DNA of 64,000 bases from Curvibacter cyanobacteriorum (GTDB lineage Bacteria > Pseudomonadota > Gammaproteobacteria > Burkholderiales > Burkholderiaceae_C), in contig NZ_JAQSIP010000002.1 of the NCBI RefSeq assembly GCF_028649475.1, positions 1 through 64,000 of the forward strand, read 5' to 3'. Below are positions 8,195 through 17,141 of the stretch, in pieces. The notes below the pieces were generated by a model that was not told where the DNA came from, did no database searches, and was given only the letters and a program-made list of their open reading frames with translations. A program made the translations under genes and the position numbers. Each line of letters starts with the position of its first letter. The stretch's first letter is position 1.

Positions 8195-9436
8195 TCAGGC
8201 GGCTGACGCCTGCACGGCGCCTGAAGCCGTGTCGCCCGTGGCCCTCGGCCAGCCGAAAAATTGCGCCACTTCGGCCTGCCGGGCCCGGGCATCGGCCGCG
8301 CCCAGGGCCATCAGCTCGCGCGTGAACGGGGCCTCGAACAAGAGGTAGCTGGCCAGCGCCGAGCCCTGCGTCTGCGGCCCGCCCGCGCGCCCCACCCCCA
8401 CCCCGTGCAGCAAGGTGCGCACCGGCGCGGGCAGGGCGTCCACATGGCGCGCGGCGATGTCGTCCAGCCGCTGGCTGGGCGCGATGACCAGACATTCGAC
8501 CGGGCGCAACGGCGTCTGCGACAGCGCCGCGGGCGGCAGCAGGGACAGCGTGCGGTTGATGCGCGCGAGGCGCTCCACGTCCACCGCCAGCGCATCCAGA
8601 AAGATGCTCGACAGGGCATGGCCCGCGATCTGTGCCAGGCTGGGGTAGCGCCGGTCCGAGGCCCGTGGGGCCGGGGGCTCGTGCATGCGCCCGGCGCCAA
8701 TCACCAACATGCGTTCGGCGCCCAGGTGGATGGCGGGCGACAGCGGTGCGCTCTGCCGCATCGAACCGTCGCCGTACCAGCCCGCCTGACCCTCGTGCAT
8801 GATGCTGTGGGCCGGGAACACAAACGGGATCGCGGCCGAGGCCAACAGGTGCTCATGGCCCAGCTGGGTCGGTGCGGCCATGCGCTGCGAGCGCACCCAG
8901 GGCCGCAGCGCCTGGGCCGCGCTGTAGAAGGTGACGTGCTCGCCCGTGCTGTAGCTGAAGGCGGTCACGGCCAGGGCCCGCAGGTGGCGGCGCGCCAGCA
9001 TCTGAGGCAGGCGCTGCATCGGAATCAGCTCGTGCAGCAAGGTCTCCAGCGGGCCGTTGTCCAACAGCGATCGGGGCCGGAACCGACGCCAGCGGGCCAG
9101 CGCCCAACCCAGCGACAGCATGGTCAGCCACTGCGCGCCGCTGCGGATCACGCCCAGCGCGTCGGCGCGGTACACACGGTCGGCCTGGAACTCCGACCAC
9201 ACGGCCACCAACTGCTCGATGGCGGTGTCAAAGCGGTCCGCATGGCAGGCCAGCGCGGCGCTGTTGATGGCGCCGGCCGAGGTGCCGACGATGATGTCGA
9301 AGGGGTTGCTGCGGGCCTCCTTGGGGCCCAGGGCCTCACGCCGCATCTGCGCAATGGCTTGCAGCACGCCCACCTGGTAGGCGGCGCGCGCACCGCCGCC
9401 GCTGAGCACCAAGGCGGTTGGGGGGCTGGTTGGCAT
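8195..9436 (-). CDS. Patatin-like phospholipase
   Basis: A 413-residue member of the patatin superfamily of Ser-Asp lipid acyl hydrolases. The oxyanion-hole motif SGGGARAAYQ lies at about residues 12-21, the nucleophile elbow GTSAG (GxSxG) at about 50-54, and the catalytic Asp in YGDGSMRQ near residue 220. There is no signal peptide, so a cytoplasmic or peripheral-membrane location is expected. The start at 9436 is fixed by a strong AAGGAG site; the open frame extends 26 codons further upstream without one. Monocistronic in appearance. Confidence 0.88.
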   Translation of the reverse strand: MPTSPPTALVLSGGGARAAYQVGVLQAIAQMRREALGPKEARSNPFDIIVGTSAGAINSAALACHADRFDTAIEQLVAVWSEFQADRVYRADALGVIRSGAQWLTMLSLGWALARWRRFRPRSLLDNGPLETLLHELIPMQRLPQMLARRHLRALAVTAFSYSTGEHVTFYSAAQALRPWVRSQRMAAPTQLGHEHLLASAAIPFVFPAHSIMHEGQAGWYGDGSMRQSAPLSPAIHLGAERMLVIGAGRMHEPPAPRASDRRYPSLAQIAGHALSSIFLDALAVDVERLARINRTLSLLPPAALSQTPLRPVECLVIAPSQRLDDIAARHVDALPAPVRTLLHGVGVGRAGGPQTQGSALASYLLFEAPFTRELMALGAADARARQAEVAQFFGWPRATGDTASGAVQASAA

Positions 9437-9546
9437 GCGGGCTCCTTCCTGGCTTGCCAGGTCCCGCAAGCCGACGAACGGTCTCCAGCATAGCGGCATT
9501 TGGCGCGCCGCCACCCTCGGATTGCCCCGGATGCCAGGGGCCGGGC

Positions 9547-10434
9547 TCAGCCCCGGCTTTTGCCCAGGATGAAGTCGATGCAGGTGCGCACCGCTCGGGT
9601 CTGGTGCCGGTTGGGCATGTAGAGCAGGTACATGTGGGTGCCAAAGATGCTGAGGCGGTAGCGGTCCAGCGTGGTCAGCACCTGGCCCGCGGCGATCGCG
9701 TCCTGCACCACGTAGTCGGGCACCAGGCCCACGCCCAGGCCGGCCAGGATGGCGTCGCGCAGGAACGGAAAGTGCTCGGAGATCAGCGTGGGCTCGAGCG
9801 TGATCTCATCGCGCGTCTCGGCCTGGTAGGCGCGCAGCCGCAGTTGGCGCCCCACCACGCCCGAGGTGATCAGCGGAGCCGTGCGCAGCGCCTCCAGGCT
9901 GTCGGGCAGGCCGTGCTGTTCGGCCCAGCCGCGCGAGGCGCAGGCCAGGTAACGCACGCTGCCCAGGTCACGCGCCACCAGCAGCGGCGGTGGTTCGGGC
10001 ATCACGCGCACCGCAATGTCCACCCCGTCGCGCACCAGGTCGTCCACGCGGTTTTCGAACAGCACGTCGAGCACGATGCCCGGGTACAGGCGCTTGAACT
10101 CGATCAGCCACGGCGACATCACCATCTGCCCATAGCCGCTGGGCACGCTCAGGCCGACCCGGCCCTGCAGGCCCTGGCCCAGCGTGGCGATGGTCTCCTG
10201 GGCCGCCAGCACCTCGTTGACGATGCTGCGTCCGTGCTCGTACAGGCGCGCGCCCACCTCGGTGGGTTCGACGCGGCGCGTGGTGCGCCGCACCAGTTGC
10301 ACGCCGACCGATTTTTCGAGCTGGTTGAGGTGGTAGCTCACGTTGGCGCGCGTCATCTTGAGCTTGCGCGCGGCCTGGCTCAGGTTGCCGGCATCGAGGA
10401 TTTCGACCAGCAAGGTCAGGGAACTGAGGTCCAC
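9547..10434 (-). CDS. LysR-family transcriptional regulator
   Basis: A 295-residue LTTR with an N-terminal winged helix-turn-helix (DLSSLTLLVEILDAGNLSQA, then ARKLKMTRANVSYHLNQLEK) and a C-terminal periplasmic-binding-protein-like effector domain. It is divergent from the large beta-oxidation operon beginning at 10583 and is probably its regulator; LTTRs usually control the divergent neighbour and themselves. I prefer the GTG at 10434 because it puts the DLSSL start where family members normally begin; a TTG at 10458 lies in frame but inside the TGTCAAA palindrome. Confidence 0.87.
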   Translation of the reverse strand: MDLSSLTLLVEILDAGNLSQAARKLKMTRANVSYHLNQLEKSVGVQLVRRTTRRVEPTEVGARLYEHGRSIVNEVLAAQETIATLGQGLQGRVGLSVPSGYGQMVMSPWLIEFKRLYPGIVLDVLFENRVDDLVRDGVDIAVRVMPEPPPLLVARDLGSVRYLACASRGWAEQHGLPDSLEALRTAPLITSGVVGRQLRLRAYQAETRDEITLEPTLISEHFPFLRDAILAGLGVGLVPDYVVQDAIAAGQVLTTLDRYRLSIFGTHMYLLYMPNRHQTRAVRTCIDFILGKSRG

Positions 10435-10452
10435 AGCGGCTTTCCCGTAGGT

Positions 10453-10499
10453 TGTCAAAAATTATTTGACAGTCTGTCAATCGTTCATGGGATTGTCAA
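10453..10499. promoter_or_regulatory. Cluster of TGTCAA half-sites between LysR and the beta-oxidation operon
   Basis: TGTCAAA (10453-10459) and TTTGACA (10465-10471) form a perfect 7-base inverted repeat with a 5-base spacer. Two further TGTCAA copies follow at 10475-10480 and 10494-10499. Four half-sites within 47 bases of a divergent LysR/operon junction look like a regulator-binding array. Some of these also resemble -35 boxes (TTGACA) read on one or the other strand. Binding by the neighbouring LysR protein is inference. Confidence 0.55.
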
Positions 10500-10582
10500 G
10501 AAAGCTTATCGCCACAACAATGCTCGCCAGACCTCTGAGGCCGCCCCCCGGGCGGGCTTGACCGACTTTCAGGAGACAAGAC

Positions 10583-12727
10583 ATGAGCCAAGCAGTTGCC
10601 ACGCCCAACGCGGGTGCTGACACGACCCCCCCCGTGACCCAGCGCCGCGAAGGCGCCGTGCTGGTGGTCACCATCAGCAACCCGCCGGTCAACGCCCTGG
10701 GCGTGGCCGTGCGCCGGGGGCTGCAGGCCGCCATCGCCGAAGCCGAGGCCGACGCCGCCGTGGCCCTGGTGCTGATCCATGGGGCCGGGCGGGCCTTCAT
10801 TGCCGGGGCCGACATCCGTGAGTTTGGTCAGCCCCCGCAAGCCCCGGCCCTGCCCGACGTCTGCCGCGCCATCGAGCAATGCAGCAAGCCGGTGGTGGCC
10901 GCCATCCACGGCCCGGCGCTCGGCGGGGGGCTCGAAATTGCGCTCTCGGCCCACTACCGCCTGGCCTTGCCGGGCAGCAAGCTCGGCCTGCCCGAAGTGC
11001 AACTGGGTCTGTTGCCAGGTTCGGGGGGCACCCAGCGCGCGCCGCGCCTGGCCGGCGTCAAGGCCGCGGTCGAGCTGATGCTCAGTGGTCGCCACATCGG
11101 GGCCGAAGAGGCCGCCAAGCTGGGCTTGGTCGACCGCGTGGGCGCTGGCACCGATCCGCTCAGCGCGGGTCTGGCTTACGCCGCCGAGCTGCTGGCGCAG
11201 TCGGCCCCGGTGCGCCGCAGCTGCGACGCCCCCGGCCTGGCCGACCGGGCTGCCGCCCAGGCTGAGCTCGATGCGCTGCGGGCCGACACGGCCAAAAAGA
11301 GCAAGGGCCTGTTCTCGCCGATGAAGATCATCGAAGCCGTGCAGGCCGCGCTGGAGCTGCCGTTTGACGAAGGCATGAAGCGCGAGCGCGAGCTGTTCTG
11401 GCAGTGCATCGACAGCCCGCAACGCGCCGGCCTGATCCACGCCTTCTTTGCCGAGCGCGAAGTGCTCAAGGTGCCTGAAGCCCAGGCCGCCCAGCCGCGT
11501 CCCTTTGCCACCCTCGGGGTGGTGGGTGGCGGCACCATGGGCGCGGGCATCGCGGTGTCGGCGCTGGACGCGGGCCTGCCCGTGACCATGGTCGAGCGCG
11601 ACGCCGAGTCCATCGCGCGCGGTCGAGCCAATGTCGAGAAGGTCTACGACGGCCTGGTCGCCAAGGGCCGCATGACCCCCGAGGCCAAGGCCGCCGTGAT
11701 GGCGCGCTACACCGGCAGCACCTCGTACGAGGCGCTGGCCCAGGTGGACCTGGTGATCGAGGCGGTGTTCGAGGAGATGGGCGTCAAGAAGGCGGTGTTC
11801 GCCGAGCTCGACCGCGTCTGCAAGCCCGGTGCCGTGCTGGCCACCAACACCTCCTACCTCGACATCGACGAGATCGCGGCCAGTGTGTCGCGCCCGCAGG
11901 ACGTGGTGGGGCTGCATTTCTTCTCGCCGGCCAACATCATGAAGCTGCTCGAGATCGTGGTGCCGGCCCAGGTCAGCGCCGACGTCGTGGCCACCGCGTT
12001 TGCGCTGGCCCAGAAGCTCAAGAAGGTGCCGGTGCGCGCCGGGGTCTGCGACGGCTTCATCGGCAACCGCATCCTGGCGGTCTACCGCGCTGCGGCCGAC
12101 CACATGATGGAAGACGGCGCCTCGCCCTACCAGATCGACCAGGCGCTGCGCGACTTCGGCTACCCCATGGGGCCGTTCCAGGTGTCCGACCTGGCGGGCG
12201 GCGACATCGGCTGGGCCACGCGCAAGCGCCGCGCCGCCACGCGCGACCCGAAGGCGCGCTACGTGCAGATTGCCGACCGCATCTGCGAGCGCGGCTGGTT
12301 CGGTCAGAAGACCGGCCGCGGCTACTACCTGTACCCGGCCGGTGCCCGCACCGGCGAGATGGACCCCGAAGTGCTGGCCATCGTGGACGCCGAGCGCGAG
12401 CGCGCCGGCATCACCCCGCGCGCCTTCAGCAACGACGAGATCCTGCGCCGCTACATGGCCGCCATGGTCAACGAAGGTGCCAACGTGGTGCACCAGGGCA
12501 TTGCGTTGCGCCCGCTCGATGTGGACGTGACCTTTGTCTACGGCTATGGCTTCCCGCGCTACCGCGGTGGCCCGATGAAGTACGCCGACATGGTCGGTTT
12601 GCCGCAGATCCTGGCCGATATCGAGGCCTTTGCCAAAGAGGACCCGCTGTTCTGGAAACCCTCGCCCCTGCTGGTCGAACTGGTGGCCAAGGGCGCCAAC
12701 TTCGCCTCGCTGAACCAGTCCGAATAA
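10583..12727 (+). CDS. Bifunctional enoyl-CoA hydratase / 3-hydroxyacyl-CoA dehydrogenase (FadB/PimF-like)
   Basis: A 714-residue fusion catalysing the hydration and NAD-dependent oxidation steps of beta-oxidation. The crotonase domain (about residues 15-195) shows the oxyanion-hole segments FIAGADIREF and GPALGGGLEIAL and the PGSGGTQR loop. The 3-hydroxyacyl-CoA dehydrogenase part starts with the NAD-binding motif VGGGTMGAGIA (about 312-322), has the catalytic histidine in VVGLHFFSPANIMKLLE (near 443) and the RAGVCDGFIGNRI segment, then a C-terminal dehydrogenase domain. Length fits FadB/FadJ/PimF proteins. It has a good AGGAGA ribosome-binding site and is first in the operon that runs to etfA; the order with the next three genes resembles pim operons for dicarboxylates. 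Confidence 0.92.
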   Translation: MSQAVATPNAGADTTPPVTQRREGAVLVVTISNPPVNALGVAVRRGLQAAIAEAEADAAVALVLIHGAGRAFIAGADIREFGQPPQAPALPDVCRAIEQCSKPVVAAIHGPALGGGLEIALSAHYRLALPGSKLGLPEVQLGLLPGSGGTQRAPRLAGVKAAVELMLSGRHIGAEEAAKLGLVDRVGAGTDPLSAGLAYAAELLAQSAPVRRSCDAPGLADRAAAQAELDALRADTAKKSKGLFSPMKIIEAVQAALELPFDEGMKRERELFWQCIDSPQRAGLIHAFFAEREVLKVPEAQAAQPRPFATLGVVGGGTMGAGIAVSALDAGLPVTMVERDAESIARGRANVEKVYDGLVAKGRMTPEAKAAVMARYTGSTSYEALAQVDLVIEAVFEEMGVKKAVFAELDRVCKPGAVLATNTSYLDIDEIAASVSRPQDVVGLHFFSPANIMKLLEIVVPAQVSADVVATAFALAQKLKKVPVRAGVCDGFIGNRILAVYRAAADHMMEDGASPYQIDQALRDFGYPMGPFQVSDLAGGDIGWATRKRRAATRDPKARYVQIADRICERGWFGQKTGRGYYLYPAGARTGEMDPEVLAIVDAERERAGITPRAFSNDEILRRYMAAMVNEGANVVHQGIALRPLDVDVTFVYGYGFPRYRGGPMKYADMVGLPQILADIEAFAKEDPLFWKPSPLLVELVAKGANFASLNQSE

Positions 12728-12751
12728 CCCATTTTTGAAAAGAGACACCCC

Positions 12752-13933
12752 ATGCGTCAAGCCGTCATTGTTTCCACCGCCCGCACCCCGCTGACCAAGT
12801 CGCACCGTGGTGAGTTCAACATCACCCCGGGCCCGACCCTGGCCGCCTTCGCCGTCAAGGCCGCGGTGGAGCGCTCGGGCCTCGACCCGGCCCTGATCGA
12901 AGACGCCATCCTGGGCTGCGGCTACCCCGAAGGCATCACCGGCCGCAACATCGCGCGCCAGACCATCATCCGCGCCGGCCTGCCGCTGAGCATCGGCGGC
13001 ACCACCGTCAACCGCTTCTGCGCCTCGGGCCTGCAAGCCATCGCGATGGCCGCCGGCCGCATCGTCGCTGAAGGCGTGCCCGCCATGATCGCGGGCGGCG
13101 TGGAGAGCATCTCGGGCATCAAGACCCGCGACGACGCCCAGCTCACGCTGGACCCGTGGATTGTCGCCAACAAGCCCGACCTGTACCTGTCGATGATCGA
13201 AACCGCCGACATCGTGGCCCAGCGCTACGGCATCAGCCGCGAGGCGCAGGACCGCTTCTCGGCCGAGAGCCAGCGCAAGACCGAAGAAGCCCAACTGGCC
13301 GGCCGCTACGACGCCGAGATCGTGCCTTGCACCACCACCATGGCCGTGGTCAACAAGGAGACCAAGGAAGTCACGAAGCAAGAGGTGACCGCCACCGCCG
13401 ACAACTGCAACCGCCGCGGCACCACCTACGAGGCCCTGGCCAAGCTGGCCCCGGTCAATGGCGCGGACAAGTTCGTCACCGCCGGCAACGCTTCGCAGCT
13501 GTCGGATGGCGCCTCGGCCTGCGTGATGATGGAAGCCGCCGAGGCCGAGCGCCTGGGCCTGCAACCCCTGGGCGCTTTCCGTGGCCTGGCGATTGCCGGT
13601 TGCGAGCCCGACGAGATGGGCATCGGCCCGGTGTTCGCCGTGCCCAAGCTGCTGGCCCGCCACGGCCTGACCGTCGATGACATCGACCTGTGGGAACTCA
13701 ACGAAGCCTTTGCCTCGCAGTCCATCTACTGCCAGCAAAAGCTGGGCATCCCGGACGAGCGCCTCAACGTCAACGGCGGCGCCATCTCCATCGGCCACCC
13801 GTTCGGCATGACCGGTGCCCGCCTGGTGGGCCATGTGCTGCTCGAAGGCCGCCGCCGCCGGGCCAAGTACGCCGTGGTCACCATGTGCATTGCCGGGGGC
13901 ATGGGTGCCGCCGGCCTGTTTGAAATCTTCTGA
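12752..13933 (+). CDS. Acetyl-CoA acyltransferase (thiolase II family)
   Basis: A 393-residue thiolase performing CoA-dependent cleavage of 3-ketoacyl-CoA. The acyl-accepting Cys90 sits in NRFCASGLQ, the histidine in [11 protein letters not shown] (His349) and the second cysteine in [11 protein letters not shown] (Cys379). All catalytic residues are present and the length is standard. It begins 24 bases after the FadB-like gene, whose product it complements to form a beta-oxidation pair. A role in dicarboxylyl-CoA thiolysis (PimB-like) is suggested by context only. Confidence 0.92.
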   Translation: MRQAVIVSTARTPLTKSHRGEFNITPGPTLAAFAVKAAVERSGLDPALIEDAILGCGYPEGITGRNIARQTIIRAGLPLSIGGTTVNRFCASGLQAIAMAAGRIVAEGVPAMIAGGVESISGIKTRDDAQLTLDPWIVANKPDLYLSMIETADIVAQRYGISREAQDRFSAESQRKTEEAQLAGRYDAEIVPCTTTMAVVNKETKEVTKQEVTATADNCNRRGTTYEALAKLAPVNGADKFVTAGNASQLSDGASACVMMEAAEAERLGLQPLGAFRGLAIAGCEPDEMGIGPVFAVPKLLARHGLTVDDIDLWELNEAFASQSIYCQQKLGIPDERLNVNGGAISIGHPFGMTGARLVGHVLLEGRRRRAKYAVVTMCIAGGMGAAGLFEIF

Positions 13934-13946
13934 GCGAGTAGCCTCC

Positions 13947-15143
13947 ATGGACCTGAATTTCACCCCTGAAGAAGAAGCCTTCCGCGCCGAGGTGCAAGGC
14001 TTTCTGCGCGACAAGCTGCCGGCCCGCCTGCGCGACAAGGTCAAGGCCGGTCTGCGCCTGACCCGCGAGGACTCGGTCGAATGGCATGCCTTGCTCAACG
14101 AGCGGGGCTGGCTGGCCAACCACTGGCCCACCCAGTACGGTGGCCCGGGCTGGAACGCGGTGCAGAAGTTCATCTTCGAGAACGAGTGCGCCGTCGGCGG
14201 TGCGCCGCGCATCGTGCCCTTTGGCGTCAACATGCTGGGCCCGGTGCTCATCAAGTACGGCAGCGAAGCGCAAAAGCAGTACTGGCTGCCGCGCATCCTG
14301 AACGGCGACGACTGGTGGTGCCAGGGCTATTCGGAGCCGGGCTCGGGCTCGGACCTGGCCTCGGTCAAGACCACGGCGGTGCGCGACGGTGACCACTACA
14401 TCGTCAACGGCCAGAAAACCTGGACCACGCTGGGCCACCACGCCAACATGATCTTCTGCCTGGTGCGCACCGACAAGGACGCCAAGCAGCAGTCGGGCAT
14501 CAGCTTCCTGCTGGTCGACATGAACAGCCCGGGCGTCGAAGTGCGCCCCATCATCACCCTGGACGGCGAGCACGAGGTCAATGAAGTCTTCTTCACCGAC
14601 GTCAAGGTGCCGGTGGCCAACCTGGTGGGCGAGGAAAACAAGGGCTGGACCTATGCCAAGTACCTGCTGACCTACGAGCGCACCAACATCGCGGGCGTCG
14701 GCTTCAGCGTGGCCGCGCTCGAGCGCCTCAAGCGCATCGCCGCCAAGGTGCAGCGCCACGGTCGCCCGCTGCTCGAGGACCCGGGCTTTGCCACCCGCCT
14801 GGCCAAGGTCGAGATCGACCTCGAGAACATGAAGACCACCAACCTGCGCGTGATCGCGGCGGTGGCGGGCGGCGGCGCCCCGGGGGCCGAGAGCTCGATG
14901 CTCAAGATCCGCGGCACCGAGATCCGCCAGGAACTCACCTCGCTGACCCGCCGCGCCATGGGCCCGTACGCCTTGCCCTTCATCGAAGAGGCCATGTACG
15001 AAGGCTACAGCGACGAACCCGTGGGCCCGGCCGAGGCCGCCCAGGCCGCTGCCATCTACTTCAACAACCGCAAGCTGTCGATCTTCGGCGGCTCCAATGA
15101 AATCCAGAAGAACATCATCTCCAAGATGATTCTGGGCCTGTGA
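13947..15143 (+). CDS. Acyl-CoA dehydrogenase, pimeloyl-CoA dehydrogenase large-subunit type
   Basis: A 398-residue FAD-dependent dehydrogenase. It has the substrate/FAD motifs CQGYSEPGSGSDLAS and GQKTWTTLGHHANM and the C-terminal FGGSNEIQKNIISKMILGL. At the place where medium-chain enzymes carry the catalytic glutamate (YEGT), this protein has glycine (FGGS). It resembles the large subunit annotated as PimC in dicarboxylate operons and is followed 12 bases later by a second dehydrogenase of the small-subunit type, so a heteromeric enzyme is likely. Electrons would pass to the ETF encoded at 22642-24326. The start at 13947 gives the usual MDLNFTPEEEAF N-terminus. Confidence 0.88.
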   Translation: MDLNFTPEEEAFRAEVQGFLRDKLPARLRDKVKAGLRLTREDSVEWHALLNERGWLANHWPTQYGGPGWNAVQKFIFENECAVGGAPRIVPFGVNMLGPVLIKYGSEAQKQYWLPRILNGDDWWCQGYSEPGSGSDLASVKTTAVRDGDHYIVNGQKTWTTLGHHANMIFCLVRTDKDAKQQSGISFLLVDMNSPGVEVRPIITLDGEHEVNEVFFTDVKVPVANLVGEENKGWTYAKYLLTYERTNIAGVGFSVAALERLKRIAAKVQRHGRPLLEDPGFATRLAKVEIDLENMKTTNLRVIAAVAGGGAPGAESSMLKIRGTEIRQELTSLTRRAMGPYALPFIEEAMYEGYSDEPVGPAEAAQAAAIYFNNRKLSIFGGSNEIQKNIISKMILGL

Positions 15144-15155
15144 CACGAGGTCGCA

Positions 15156-16289
15156 ATGAACTTTGAACACACCGAAGACCGCCGCATGCTGGCGGACACG
15201 CTGAACCGCTTCATCTCCGAGCAGTACCCCTTCGAGGTGCGCAACGCGGTGGCGGGCAGTGCCGAGGGCCTGAGCCCCGCCGTCTGGCAGCAACTGGCCG
15301 AGATCGGCGCGCTGGGCGCCTTGTTCCCGGAGTCCGAGGGTGGCTTTGGCGGCGCTGGTTTTGACGTCAGTGTGGTGTTCGAGAGCCTGGGCCGTGGCCT
15401 GGTGGTCGAACCCTTCCTGGGCGCCCTGGTCGTGGGCCGTGCCCTGGCCGCCGCGGGCACCCCGGCGCAAAAGCAGGCGCTGGCGGGCCTGATCGACGGT
15501 AGCACCGTGGCCGCGCTGGCCCACGATGAACCCGGCAGCCACTACGAGCTGTCCCGCGTGGCCACCCGCGCCACGCGCACCGCCACGGGCTGGCAGCTCG
15601 ACGGCGCCAAGGCCGTGGTGCTGCAGGCCGAGGCGGCCCAGCTGCTGCTGGTGTCGGCCCGCGTGGCCGGTGACATCGAGGCCGAGGACGGCATCTCGCT
15701 GTTCCTGGTGCCCGCGGACGCCGCCGGCGTGCAGCGCCGTGGCTATGGCCGCATCGACGGTGGTCGCGCCGCCGAGCTCACGCTGCAAGGCGTGCAGGTC
15801 GGCTCTGACGCGCTGTTGGGCGCCGAAGGGCAGGGCCTGGCGACGCTCGAACTGGCCATCGGCTGGGGCGTGCTGGCGCTGTGCGCCGAGGCCGTGGGCG
15901 CGATGGACGTGGCCAAGCAGTACACGCTGGAATACCTGCAGACGCGCAAGCAGTTTGGTGTGCCGATCGGCAGCTTCCAGGCCCTGCAGCACCGCATGGC
16001 CGACCTGTTGCTGGAAGTGGAGCAAGCCCGCTCGGCCGTCATCAACGCCGCCGCGGCGATGGACTCCGACCGCGTGACGCGCGAGCGCGCGCTGTCCGCC
16101 GCCAAGGTCAGCATTGGCCGCATCGGTGCCCTGGTGGCCGAAGAGGCGGTGCAAATGCACGGCGGCATCGGCATGACCTGGGAACTGCCGCTGGCCCATT
16201 ACGCCAAGCGACTGGTCATGATCGACCACCAACTCGGCGACGAAGACCACCACCTGCAGCGCTACATCGCGCTGGGTCGCCAGGCCTGA
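15156..16289 (+). CDS. Acyl-CoA dehydrogenase, pimeloyl-CoA dehydrogenase small-subunit type
   Basis: A 377-residue acyl-CoA dehydrogenase-fold protein starting MNFEHTEDRRMLADTLNRFI, the usual opening of PimD-like small subunits. The middle beta-domain is shortened, and the dehydrogenase motif YLQTRKQFGVPIGSFQALQH and the HGGIGMTWELPLAHYAKRL segment are present. The YEGT-type catalytic glutamate loop is absent; the protein ends soon after AHYAKRLVMIDHQLGDEDHH. It is coupled to the preceding dehydrogenase by a 12-base gap, and the two probably form one heteromeric enzyme oxidising an acyl- or dicarboxylyl-CoA. Confidence 0.87.
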   Translation: MNFEHTEDRRMLADTLNRFISEQYPFEVRNAVAGSAEGLSPAVWQQLAEIGALGALFPESEGGFGGAGFDVSVVFESLGRGLVVEPFLGALVVGRALAAAGTPAQKQALAGLIDGSTVAALAHDEPGSHYELSRVATRATRTATGWQLDGAKAVVLQAEAAQLLLVSARVAGDIEAEDGISLFLVPADAAGVQRRGYGRIDGGRAAELTLQGVQVGSDALLGAEGQGLATLELAIGWGVLALCAEAVGAMDVAKQYTLEYLQTRKQFGVPIGSFQALQHRMADLLLEVEQARSAVINAAAAMDSDRVTRERALSAAKVSIGRIGALVAEEAVQMHGGIGMTWELPLAHYAKRLVMIDHQLGDEDHHLQRYIALGRQA

Positions 16290-16303
16290 GCCCGGAGCCG
16301 ACC

Positions 16304-17104
16304 ATGAGCGATCTGCTGCTGCAAGCCCGCGACGGCGCCGTGCTGGTGCTGACCCACAACAACCCCAGCGTGCGCAACGCGCTGTCGCCGGCGTTCTATG
16401 CCGAGCTCACCGCGGCCCTCACCGCGGCCGCCCAGGACGACCGTGTGGGCGCCGTGGTGCTGACCGGCGCGGCCGGGCACTTCTGTGCCGGTGGCGACCT
16501 GCGTCAGCTGGCCAAGCGCCGCGAGCTGCCCCTGAGCGAACGGCGCCAGCGCCTCGAAGGCCTGCACGACCTGGTGCGCGCCCTGCGCGACTGCCCCAAG
16601 CCCGTCATCGCGGCGGTCGAGGGCGCGGCCGCCGGTGCGGGCCTGTCGATCGCGCTGGCCTGCGACCTGCTGGTGGCGGCGCGCAATGCGGTGTTTTCGG
16701 TGGCCTATGTCAAGGTCGGTCTGACGCCCGATGGGGGCGCCACCGCCTTCCTGGCCGAGTTCGTTTCGCGCCAGGTGCTGACCGAGCTGTGCCTGACCGG
16801 CGAGCGCATTGCGGGCGAGCGCCTGCACGCGCTGGGGGCCGTCAACCGCCTGGCCGAGCCCGGCGAGGCGCTGGCCCAGGCCACGGCCCTGGCGCAGCAG
16901 ATCGCGTCCGGCCCGCTGCGCGCTAACGCGCGCATCAAGGACCTGTGCCGCAGCGCGCCGCAGGCCCCCCTGGCCGAGCAGCTGGACCGCGAAGCCGAGC
17001 ACATGGTGCAGGCCCAGGGCGACGCCGAGTCGGCCGAGGGCATTGGCGCCTTTTTGAACAAGCGCACGCCCGACTTTGTCGCGCTGCGCCGCACCGGCGC
17101 CTGA
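16304..17104 (+). CDS. Enoyl-CoA hydratase/isomerase family protein
   Basis: A 266-residue crotonase-fold enzyme. The oxyanion-hole motifs GHFCAGGDLRQL (near residues 57-68) and GAAAGAGLSIALACDLL (about 105-121) are intact. The catalytic-loop segment TPDGGATAFLAEFV carries Asp rather than the Glu of classical hydratases, as in PaaG-like isomerase/hydratases. It begins 14 bases after the small dehydrogenase subunit. Since the FadB-like protein already provides a hydratase, this one may handle a specific intermediate or act as a double-bond isomerase. Confidence 0.87.
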   Translation: MSDLLLQARDGAVLVLTHNNPSVRNALSPAFYAELTAALTAAAQDDRVGAVVLTGAAGHFCAGGDLRQLAKRRELPLSERRQRLEGLHDLVRALRDCPKPVIAAVEGAAAGAGLSIALACDLLVAARNAVFSVAYVKVGLTPDGGATAFLAEFVSRQVLTELCLTGERIAGERLHALGAVNRLAEPGEALAQATALAQQIASGPLRANARIKDLCRSAPQAPLAEQLDREAEHMVQAQGDAESAEGIGAFLNKRTPDFVALRRTGA

Positions 17105-17141
17105 GGCGTCGGTCTTTTTGAATTCTGGAGAGACAAGCGAG

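Noticed and set aside
10496-14296. A 1266-codon open frame on the minus strand.
   Set aside because: It runs opposite the FadB-like, thiolase and dehydrogenase genes, all of which have clear motifs. Its product is His/Gly/Arg-rich low complexity, the usual antisense artefact of high-GC third positions.
13878-16253. A 791-codon minus-strand open frame.
   Set aside because: Antisense of the paired acyl-CoA dehydrogenases; no motif or ribosome-binding site supports it.
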